From Corinectria fuckeliana (Eukaryota > Ascomycota > Sordariomycetes > Hypocreales > Nectriaceae), in assembly GCA_019137255.1 (NCBI GenBank), contig WPDH01000455.1, forward strand, positions 1 to 21,481: a stretch of 21,481 nt of DNA. The letters are read 5' to 3'. Positions within the stretch are counted from its first letter, which is position 1; each line of letters starts with the position of its first letter. A program made the position numbers and the translations under genes. Of the stretch, positions 11,161 through 19,869 are shown one piece after another. Below the pieces are notes generated by a model, which saw only the letters and a program-made list of their open reading frames with translations, was not told the origin of the DNA and did no database searches.

Positions 11161-11439
11161 ATAAATAGTAAGACTAATTTAACCTTATATAATAACTCTA
11201 ATAATACCTCTTTTTAGTTACTAGAGAAATTATTATAAAAAACCTAAAAAGATTATAACTAGCACTTTTAGAAAGCTAATATAATCTCTAAGTATTATAG
11301 TTAAAAGCTTTTAAAAAGAGCTCTTAAGATATAAAAGTAAAAAAAACTTAAAAAGTATAAAAAAGTAAAATATATTATTAATATAACTCTTTTAAATATA
11401 AGAAGATATTCTTTTTATATTAGTATAATACTACTTACT
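11160..11439 (+). pseudogene. Ty1/copia pol fragment: linker just upstream of RT (left half of element C)
   Basis: Frame 1 reads DYN*HF*KANIISKYYS*K, then LLKRALK, and ends RRYSFYISIILLT. With RIP-type changes allowed, this matches the integrase-RT linker common in fungal copia elements: an 'xNIIxEgxRxRRpxRRA' segment followed by an 'AFxxS' segment. The reading stops at 11439, exactly at a 15-bp direct repeat, and resumes in frame after the second copy of that repeat at 18300. I therefore regard it as the left half of the copia pol interrupted by the LINE. The copia gag and most of the integrase were not located; they may lie left of element B or be lost. Confidence 0.6.
11425..11439 (+). repeat. 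Left copy of LINE target-site duplication (15 bp)
   Basis: The sequence ataatactacttact is identical to 18300-18314. It lies at the left boundary of the less AT-rich LINE segment and encodes IILLT in the copia frame. The core tactacttact recurs elsewhere in the window, so identity alone is weak evidence; the restored copia frame is the stronger argument. Confidence 0.65.
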
Positions 11440-11474
11440 AAATAGTATTAAGCTATATATAAATATAAAGAGAC

Positions 11475-12030
11475 TCTTTTGCATATATCAGCTTAGATAT
11501 ACCTCTAAAATCAAAAAGAAGACTAGTATTAAATTCAGGAATATTAATTCTATCTAGGTATTACTATAGACCTAAGCCAAGCTTAAAGCGTAGATATAGC
11601 AGTAGAAAGAGGCCTAAATTTAGGTCTTATATTATCTGTCTATATAAATAATATAGCAAAACAGGCAAACCCCTAAGCCTAGCTGTAACCTTACTAATAC
11701 TAAGATAAACCTGACACAAACTAGCTGCTATTAAAAGCTGACTAACTTACCCTCTCTCTCCCTACTAGAGAAACAAAAAGCCTTCTTATCTAACTGATTA
11801 TTTTATGCTGCATCCTCTTATAAAGCTGAGACGTGGATATTATGATCTCTTAGGACTTAAACTAAAGCTGACTTAACACTAAGTTTACCCTCTGCCGAAT
11901 TAAAGGAAAAATTAATATCCTCTCTCTCTCTTGCTTCTATATAGTAGTCACATCTTAATTAGGGCGTGTCTATACCCTAGCTCTAACCTGGGCTTAGAAA
12001 GTTACTATCTAAGTTAATAAAGAAGCCGCC
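11475..12030 (+). other. LINE 5' region (probable 5' UTR and ORF1 N-terminus)
   Basis: GC content rises abruptly near 11475. The stretch has two CT-rich tracts (ccctctctctccc near 11752 and cctctctctctcttgc near 11920), often seen in 5' leader regions. Frame 1 is continuous with ORF1 downstream, and its stops are mainly TAA/TAG, with a few TGA that could come from CGA, so the ORF1 N-terminus may lie here. I cannot choose a start codon: ATG is itself lost in this mutational regime. Confidence 0.45.
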
Positions 12031-12700
12031 CCCTCTAAACCTAATATACGTATAAACACTAAAGTAGTTATAGCTATAAACCTTACCACCTAGACTAAAA
12101 ACGCTAAGGCTATAAGGCAACTCTCTAGTAGTAACTAGCAAGTCTTCTTTAATAATAAAATAATAGCGAAGAACCATAAGAGGGATCTAAGATAGGTCTA
12201 GGAAACCTTCTTAGGCGGCATAATATCATGCTGATAGTAGCAGGTAGTTACTACAGGAGTATAAGTCGATTTAGTTAAGAACTTAACACCTAAGCAGCTT
12301 ATAAAGAAACTCAGAGAGGAAAACCTAGGATCTATTTTCTCTTGTGCTATACTCCTCTGAAGAGCTAACAAATAAAAGGTGACCTTGCTCTATCTTAGCT
12401 TTAAAAACAAGGTGATAATAGACTAACTCTGCGAGAGAGGCCTTCTTTAGGAAAAGAGCCTTTATAATATTTCCCTCTTTTACAAACAGGCTAATCTTAA
12501 GTAGTATTACTAATATTATAGCTTTAACTATCTAGCTAGATACTACCTTTTAAAGTAACCTACCTATAGCTAGTATAGATCCTAAGCTCACACTAAAGAT
12601 AACTATATCTTAAAATAAGATAAGACTAGAGCCTACTACACAAACTATAAAGGAGGCTACCTAGTATAGCAAAAAAGCTACTTAATCTAAAGTGCTAAAC
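12030..12700 (+). pseudogene. LINE ORF1 relic (gag-like, three CCHC zinc knuckles)
   Basis: ORF1 proteins of Tad1-type LINEs bind element RNA. Frame 1 from about 12030 reads VVIAINLTT, NAKAIRQLSSSN*QVFFNN, KNLTPKQLIKKLREENLGS and LLYLSFKNKVIID, typical of the region before the knuckles. Knuckle 1 at 12505-12546 and knuckle 2 at 12565-12606 both fit C-x2-C-x4-H-x4-C when Tyr codons are read as mutated Cys or His; knuckle 2 keeps the His (QAHTKDN). Knuckle 3 at 12637-12681 is looser (TN, KGG, LV*QKS between the ligands). No frame change occurs across the domain. ORF2 endonuclease starts within about 40 bases in the same frame, so the natural ORF1 stop cannot be told from RIP stops. Confidence 0.8.
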
Positions 12701-12721
12701 TATTAGCTATAAAGTTAGTAT

Positions 12722-15700
12722 ATATTAACTGACCTTGCCGCTTTAATACTATATATAACCCCTAATCCCACTATAATCTTAATACCTAAACTAACCTAGA
12801 TAAAGATAATAGATAGAATACAGTTAAGAGAAAACAAGCTTTACTCCCCTAAAAACCTACCCTTCTAGCTAACACCCTAAGACTAGGCCTAGGTCGCCCT
12901 AGAGGCAGTATAAATATAGTAAAGTAGAACTAACAACTTAATGCTTTCTTTAGCTTAACCCCCCCCCTTTTACTTCCCCTAGGAAATACCACCTTAGTAA
13001 TCACCCTAGATAATACCTTTCTGACCTTGCCTATAGTATAACCCACTATAGTAAAAATAGATACTAACTAAATTATAATACTCCCACTCTTACTTTCTTC
13101 TTATAAGCTAACTCTAATAATACTTAGGACTAAGACTAATAAGATAGACCTAAGAAATAACTAATATTATTATAACTTATCTAATAGAATATTAAGAAAA
13201 CATAGGTGACCCTCTAATCTCTTCTTAGAGGGGAAACCTAAGCTGATATCCTTATGATATAAGAGCTATATTTTTATACTATTAGCACTCCCGCTCTAAA
13301 GCTTAGTAGCTATACTATTATTTAAGCTCTAGATAGCCCCTAAAGAGTAGTCCTTTATATTTATAGTAACTTAAGAATACTAGACTATATAGCAGAACTA
13401 GACTAATACTAAGCTAATATTAACTTAGAAGATAACTAAGTGATCTCTATTTTCTTAGTTTACTTTTTTTTCCCCCTAAATAAATAAACTACCTGCTAGG
13501 AAACCCCTCTTCTTAACCTTAAAATAATCTCCTCCTAATACCTAGTAGTACTCACTAGGGACTTTAATTTATATCACTAAGTATAAGAATCCCTTTAGAA
13601 CCTTTATGCGGAAGCTACCTAACTTATAGAACTTACTAAATTCTAAGACCTCTCTCTTCTAAACCCCTCTAGCACAATCTTATAGTAAGAGGGAAATAAC
13701 ACTAAATTAGCTATTAATCTGACCTAGTCCTTAAGAGGAGCCTACATCTAATACACTAGTATCCCCCCTTTTAGGGGCTCTAACTACCTACCCTTTAGCT
13801 ACTAAATTCTTACCTTTAGAGCCTGCCTCTATATCACTCTGAGACTAAACTAGAAGCTTTTAGACACCTCCTAAGCTTTAGCTAATCTTATATGCCTCCT
13901 ATAGCTAATAAACTTAACAATAACAGAAGAGCTAGACTCTTATACTAATATATTAGTCTAAGGCCTAATAGAGGTTAGTTTAAATAGTACCCCTCTCACA
14001 AAAGGTGAAACCCTAAAGAATACCTAGTAGAATAAACCTGCCTAAGAAGTAGTTCTTTAGGAAAGACAGGCTTACTAGACCTAGTGTTGCTACCAGAATA
14101 AGATTACCTTAACTACACTCTAAGAAGCCTTAAGAACAAAATAGAGAGCTATCTGTTATATATATATATCCGCCTAGTAACACACCCTTCACGAAATAAT
14201 ACCTAAGAAAGGCAGAGCCTAGCATATAGCTAAATAGGCTTAAACTAAGAGCTAGAAGACTTTAGGCCTAAGCGTAATACCACCCCTTAAGCTCTTAGAC
14301 AGCTTCTCTGCTTTAACCACTAAAGAAAAAGTAGCAGCCCTCTTAAGAAAATTCTTCTTATTACCTCTCCCCCTCACTAAAGATAATAATACTACCCTAA
14401 ACTAACCTCTCTTTAAGATAAGACAGAAGGTATACTACCTTTTAGTCTAGGAAATTATTAAAGATACCTAAAATTAGAAAGCTATAAGGCCAGATAGGAT
14501 CCTAAACAGCCTTCTTAGCTTAGGAGGGAAAAGCCTTATAAAGAAGATAGCCCTCCTAGCTAAGGCCAGCTTTCACCTTAAACACTTTCTGAAAGTATTC
14601 TAAACCTCTAACACAGTAGTCATCCCTAAGGCAGGGAAACTCCTTACTAAGGTAGCATTATAGTAACTTATAGTCTTACTCTTAACGCTAGGGAAGATAC
14701 TAGAGAAACTTATTACAAATCGCCTTTAATATATAGCTACATAAAAATCCTTACTCTTAGATGCTTAATATAGTAACAGGCCTAACCGCTTAGTTAACTT
14801 AGCTATCTTTACTCTTACTAACTAAATCCTAACAATATAAGGCCTAAGCAAGATCTACTTAATACTCTGCCTAGATATTATTAGTGCTTTTAATACAGTC
14901 TCTTATAAGAAGCTTATCTAGATGCTCTAGAATAAAGGTTTTCCCCCTTAGATTCTAAACTAGCTTATAACCTTCTTAAGCGATTAGGAAACCTAACTAT
15001 CTATTAATAGTATTAAGTTAGCCCTAATCTAACTCTAGATAGGAGTCTCTTAGGGTTTCCCTCTCTTACCTATCCTTTTTATCCTCTATATAGCCAACCT
15101 TTATAAGGCCTTAAAAAAGGTTAAAGGTACTAATACTATTATATTTACAAATAATATATACCTACTTGCATTTAGTAACTTTATCACAGTGACCTATACC
15201 TAACTCTAAGCTGCTTATAATATCTACCTTAAATAGTTAAAATCTTATAGTCTTACTTTTAACCTAGCAAAATATAAGCTAGTCTACTTTAACACTAGAC
15301 GCAGCCTTGTTAGAGGCGGCCTTAATATTAGCATAAGAACTATCTGCCCCTAAAGCGAGGTCTGGGTCCTTAGTGTGATTTTCCACTAAAAGCTTATATA
15401 GAAGGAATATAAAGAGGCTATCAAAAAGAAGATAAAAACCTAACACTTCTCTCTAGATAAGCTTATCTTATTTATAGCTAGACCTTAGCTTGCCCACACT
15501 TAAGTTATCTATCTTATAGTTATCTATATAGCTATAGGTCACAAGTTAGTTGTTTAGCATACCCTAACTAAAAAGGATAATAAACCTAAAGGCTTAGCCT
15601 AATCTCTAGTCACCCTTAAAAGAGCCTGCCTCTAAAGAGTCATAAGAGCATACAAATTAACCTTATCCTAATATCTATATAGTAAAGCCTATATTGCCCC

Positions 15701-16330
15701 TCTTAACCTATAGCTAAACATAAAAACCGCCTGGTTTTATAAGAACCTAAAGCTTTCTAGTCTAGGCTAAAAGCTTAAAGACGCCTTAGTAAGTGTCTAA
15801 CACTACCTATAAATAAGATTAACCCGCCCTCTTTACAGCCTAGAAACCCTAAATACCTTAGAAAAGCACTAAGTAGCTCTAAAAGACTATAAGAAGGACT
15901 TAAACACTATGTTAATCTTAAAATAGATAGACAGGTAGTACTATAAAGCTAATATAGCTAACACCTTAAGAGCGAGATAATACCCACCTATAGAATATAA
16001 ACCTAGACGAAAAATTCTAAAAATACATAAAACCCTTAAGAAAGCTAAATTCTTAATCTTAATTTAAGCCTAAACAGGCTATATTAGCCTCTAAGCCTAC
16101 CTTTTATAATACTACATCTCTAAGTTAACCTTAGCTTAGTGCCCCTATAGCCACAAAAACAAAACCCCCTACCACCTAGTAGCTTTTTGCTAAAATCTTA
16201 CTGCTAAACACTAAGAACTCTACTAGTCTACTAGTATCATCTTAAACTTTAAACAAACTACTACTAAACTAAGACTAGCCTAAACCCTAGCAAAGTAGCT
16301 CCTTTGCCTAAGCAGACTTAAATAATTTGA
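12722..16330 (+). pseudogene. LINE ORF2 relic: endonuclease, reverse transcriptase, C-terminal Cys/His motif
   Basis: ORF2 nicks the target and reverse-transcribes the element RNA. Endonuclease (about 12722-13140) reads YIN*PC, YNP*SHYNLNT, then RLGLGRPRGSINIV and QLNAFFSLTPP in frame 1, followed after a C run by GNTTLVITLDNTFLTLPIV in frame 2. RT (about 14430-15330) is in frame 3: KAIRPDRILNSLL (the KAPGPDGIPN motif), VVIPKAGKLL, LLLTLGKILEKLITNRL, LCLDIISAFNTVSYKKL, GVS*GFPLLPILFILYIANLYKAL (the GxPQGSPLSP motif) and FTNNIYLLA (the FVDD motif with Asp changed to Asn). The C-terminus (16014-16200) reads KTLKKAKFLILI, TGYISL*AYL and CPYSHKNKTPYHLVAFC, the known LINE C-terminal Cys/His motif. 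At least two frame changes separate the endonuclease start from RT. Sequence between 13140 and 14430 is the expected linker with no named domain. Confidence 0.88.
12959..12967 (+). other. C homopolymer at an endonuclease frame change
   Basis: A run of nine C residues within the endonuclease relic. Homologous reading is in frame 1 before it (AFFSLTPP) and frame 2 after it (LLLPLGNTTLV). This suggests an indel in the homopolymer, either a real slippage mutation or a base-calling error. Confidence 0.6.
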
Positions 16331-18299
16331 CTATACTACTCACCTCTACTAGGAGTAGAAGGATAATAAGTTTAACCTAATCCCCCTCTAAGCCCTACTC
16401 AGAGGAGAATAGTTAACCTCACTAAGTTAACTACTAAACTAATTAATATATCTCTACACTTACATATATTTATATTTATATAGCAAAAGAGTGAGTTCTA
16501 AGCTTAAACTAAAGTTAGAGGGCTAATATTTCTTCACCTAAGCAGGCTTATACTATACTATAAATTATTAACTAGTAACTAGCATAATAATAAAGATAAA
16601 AGTAGGAGAGAACTCCCCCCTGAAACTATACTACCTAATATAATACCAGCCTAAGACTAATCCTCTCTTAACATAACTAAGCAGGGGGGGAAGAGGGAGT
16701 AGGCTTACTATAGAGTGGCCTAACCTCTAGGGTGATCCTAGCCTTATCGCCTAAATTCCCTAAAACCTTATAGTGCTAAAAGTTATTAGTACTAACTAAT
16801 ACTAGGATAAGACTAATTAGATATATAATATAGTGATATTTATAAAGGAATTAGTATATAACTTTTTAACCCTCCTAAACTTCGCTAAATAACTTATTAA
16901 TACTATTCTATAGATAATTAAGCTTATCAGCTAGATACTAGACTATAGTCAAGTCAGCAGGGTTATAACACCTCTTAGCACTCTTATTACTAGTAGGAGT
17001 ACTAGGGGATAATATAACTATCTCGCCCTTAAGTTAGGGATAGAAATCCCCCTTAGTATATAAGAGTCTAGAAAGCCCTATAATAACAGCCCTAACTGAG
17101 CCTATAGCAATACTATGTTAAGTCTAAGTCTTAGCCCTAGCACTAAACCTATAAGCTTGCTAAGCATATTAAATCAAACTAACAAACTCATCCTGCTTAT
17201 TATAGTAAGCTTAAGAAAAGAGGTTAGCTTAACCTTAGTTAGAGGCTATCTTAAACTCACCTGCTTCTCCTCCTTAGTATTCTTAGGTATAACACTAAGA
17301 GTGATAACTAAGGTATAACATACAGAGATAACACCAGCAGAAGCAGCTAGCTAATTAGAATCTATAAGCTACACAAGTTAGCACTAATACTAATCTGAGG
17401 ACTCACAGATAAATACTCACCTACTTACATACCCTCTTAGAGTGATAACACTAAAGACACTTCATAGAGATTAAACCTAAAAGAATAAGCCTATTATAAC
17501 ACTAACCCAACACTATTCTAATAACTTACTAGCCACCAGACTATAAATATAGTCAAAATACCCTAACACTAGACGAGATAAATATTTCTTATAAGATATA
17601 ACACTAAAAAACATTAGTATAACACTAATCTGAGACTAATCAGACCCTAAGAAGACCTAGAGAATACTCACACCTTAATACATACTTCTGCCTAGTACAG
17701 AGGGCAGTCTCGCTTAGTAGGCGACAAGCTCGCCTCAGGGACAAAAGGTATTTCTAATATCATAAAGATAAAATTTTTAAAAACAAATAACAGGGCTTAA
17801 AGCGATATTAGTCTAATATTAAAAAGATAAAGAAATAATATAGTACTTACTAGGATAAGTATAGAGGCCCAGGTTGCAATTAATAATAAGAAAAAAAGAA
17901 GAACAAGAAACAATTATAGAGTAAGAGACCCTAAGTAGGGTATACACACACGTATATGACACCTTAGGGTTTTTTTTTTTTTTTTTTTTTGCCTTATAAA
18001 ACTTTCACTTAGAACCTTTACTATATAAATTTCTTTCTCTTGCCTAGGACTAAGTCTCCCTCTTTTTAAGATCGCCCTAGGCTTAAAACTCTAGCGGGAG
18101 AGCACTAAGTAAGTTAGTTAAGAGACCGATCTTGGTTTTTAGAGATGTAATAATAAGAGAAGAAGAGGGGTTTTATCCGGCTGAAGTAGCCCCAGCCTCG
18201 CCTTAGTAACACTTAGGCTACTCATATAGTTTCACTTATTAACAGAAGGGGGTCTAAGTAACCTAAATTAGTTAGAATAGTATAATAATAATAATAATA
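16330..18299 (+). other. LINE 3' region, about 2 kb, no coding assignment
   Basis: Beyond the ORF2 C-terminus I find no recognised domain on either strand. Contents: a purine tract ggggggggaagagggag near 16684-16700, a stretch at about 17030-17350 with uneven composition and only accidental open frames, a cluster of tataacactaa-like motifs (17288-17631), a 21-base poly-T (17970-17990), a more GC-rich block (17991-18260) and the terminal (TAA)n. Two kilobases is long for a LINE 3' UTR, so a second element inside it is possible. Confidence 0.5.
17970..17990 (-). repeat. Poly-T tract (21 T), poly-A on the minus strand
   Basis: An uninterrupted run of 21 T at the left edge of a GC-richer block of about 270 bases. 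Read on the minus strand, it looks like the poly-A tail of a short retroposon whose body is 18260-17991. No RNA polymerase III A or B box was recognised in that body, so it may equally be an internal tract of the LINE 3' region. Confidence 0.6.
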
Positions 18300-18303
18300 A
18301 TAA
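18283..18303 (+). repeat. (TAA)7 repeat, probable LINE 3' tail
   Basis: Seven perfect TAA units end directly at, and partly overlap, the right copy of the 15-bp target duplication. Several LINE clades end in short simple repeats rather than poly-A; the I factor ends in TAA repeats. The position at the GC-to-AT transition supports reading it as the 3' end of the plus-strand LINE. Confidence 0.65.
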
Positions 18304-18314
18304 TACTACTTACT
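18300..18314 (+). repeat. Right copy of LINE target-site duplication (15 bp)
   Basis: Identical to 11425-11439. In the copia frame it again encodes IILLT and leads into LRLYK and the RT domain, so one copy joins the two halves of pol without a frame change. Its left edge overlaps the TAA tail, so the exact start is ambiguous by a few bases. Confidence 0.65.
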
Positions 18315-19860
18315 CTAAGGTTATATAAGTAGGCTATAATTTTTTTATAAGTATCTTAGTAGTATATAAGCTTTCTTTTAGAGATTAAAAACTTAAAAGA
18401 TAAAAAAGCTTATAAGAAGGTTCTTATAAATAAGCTAGATAATAATATTTAGCTTATTAACCTTAAATAGGTGTTTATATATAAGGTTAATAAATAAAGC
18501 TATATAATACACTTTAAGATATACTTAGTAGCTTATAGTAATAAGTAAGATAAGAATAAAACTAAGACTTATATATTTATCTTAGTATATAAGACTTTTT
18601 AAGTAATATATATAAAATACTATAAGAAAAACCTTAATATATATTAATATAATATTATTAACACTTTTATTAAAGCTCTACTAAGTAGAGAGGTTTACTA
18701 CTACTTACTATTAAGAATATTTAAAAAAAAGGTCTTTTTAAAGCTTTTAAGAGCTCTTTATAGCCTGTGAATATTATTAAAGTTATAGTATAAAAATCTT
18801 ACTTACTTTTTTACTAGTTAAGACTTTAAAGCTTATAAGAAAAACTCTTATATCTTTAAGTATAAAAAGCTTTTTATCTTTTTTTATATAAATAATATTA
18901 TTATAATATAGCTAAAAGAGATTAAAAGTAAATAGTAATAAGTTTATAATACTTTAATAATAAAGTATTAGGTTAAGAACCTAAAAGAGCTATACTAGTT
19001 CTTAAGAATTAAGGTTATTAGAAACTGTATAATAAGTTACTTTTAGCTCTCTTAAGAGTTATATATTTTAACTATAGCTAGGAAATTTAAGTTAAATAGT
19101 AAGAGACTAAAAGTCTATAAGAAAAGAACTTTTCTACTCTTATAGATTCTTATACTTATAATATATAAAGCTAGTTTTAGCCTTATCTTAAAGTATAAGG
19201 TGAAAGTAGGTAATATAAGCTATTCTGCTAATACTATAAGGCTTAATATATCTTATATATTATTAAAGCTTAGTTAATTTAGTTATTAGCTAAGTCTTAA
19301 GTATAATAAAGTAGTAAAATAGTATATTAGCTACTTTTATAATACTAAAAAGCTTTATATTTACTATATAGTAACTAAAAATTAGAGAAATCTCTTTATA
19401 GCTATAAATATAACTTTTAGAGACTATCTAATAACTAGAAAGTTCTTATAAGGCTAGGTAGTTATACTATATAAAGGTCTTATTATTTAAAAGGCTATAA
19501 AGTAAAATATAGTTATTATATCTAGTATAAAAGCTAAGTTGCTTACTCTTATAAGTATAGTTAAGAAATAGCTAGCTTTAAGTTAACTTCTTAAGAAAGT
19601 TAGTATTAAGATTTAAGATATAGCTTAAATCTAGTGTGATAATATTAATATAATCTAGCTAATTATAAAACAGTTAGCTAAGCTAGTTATAACACTTTAG
19701 TATATTAATATTTATTATTACTAGGTTTATAAGCTTATTTAAAAGAGTAAAGTTAAGATATCTTAGCTACTTATAGCTTAGATACTAGTAGATAGCCTTA
19801 TAAAGCCTCTTTTAAAATAGAAATATATAACTTTTATTATATAATTATAAATATATATAG
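18300..19860 (+). pseudogene. Ty1/copia pol relic: RT and RNase H (right half of element C)
   Basis: Frame 3 is kept without net indel from about 18300 to 19860. RT starts near 18375 with LEIKNLKDKKAYKK, then *VFIYKVNK, HFKIYLVAYSNK (the FKARLVARG motif), YNIINTFIKALL (the DVxxAFLxG motif), LKLLRALYSL and FYINNIII at 18882 (the YVDD box with both Asp changed to Asn). RNase H carries NISYSANTIRLNISYILLKLS near 19215-19270, NITFRDYLITRK, KAIK*NIVIISSIKAKLL at 19491, CDNINII near 19638 and DSLIKPLLK near 19790. All landmarks are in copia order. The element is dead through RIP stops. The upstream linker lies across the LINE at 11160-11439. A 3' LTR should follow but is not delimited. Confidence 0.88.
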
Positions 19861-19869
19861 CCTTAGATA

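Larger units (their letters stand above)
11440..18299 (+). mobile_element. Tad1-like non-LTR retrotransposon (LINE) relic
   Basis: A LINE of about 6.9 kb inserted in copia element C. It carries ORF1 with three CCHC knuckles, ORF2 with an apurinic-type endonuclease, RT and a C-terminal Cys/His motif, a long 3' region, and a (TAA)n tail at 18283-18303. A 15-bp direct repeat flanks it. Domain content and length fit the Tad1 clade of fungal LINEs. It is visibly less RIP-mutated than its surroundings: CA, CG and C or G runs are present, but TG is scarce and both ORFs are full of TAA/TAG. GC content rises near 11475 and falls near 18260. The ends are inferred from the direct repeat and tail, and the 3' region could include another insertion. 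Confidence 0.8.

Noticed and set aside
11983..12177. Minus-strand open frame of 64 codons
   Set aside because: Antisense to LINE ORF1, whose plus-strand frame 1 carries the homologous sequence leading into the zinc knuckles. It is a shadow.
16684..16700. Purine run ggggggggaagagggag as an LTR-type polypurine tract
   Set aside because: It lies inside the LINE 3' region with no LTR-element domains or terminal repeats nearby. The resemblance alone is not enough.
17115..17318. Plus-strand open frame of 67 codons in the LINE 3' region
   Set aside because: Composition is Leu/Ser/Thr-rich as expected from CT-rich sequence, with no domain or signal recognised. The alternative frame 2 here looks equally protein-like, so I do not call a gene.
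16900..17600. Scattered ccctaa/ttaggg words suggesting telomeric DNA
   Set aside because: They are isolated and never in tandem. CT- and CC-containing words survive RIP, so they are expected by composition.
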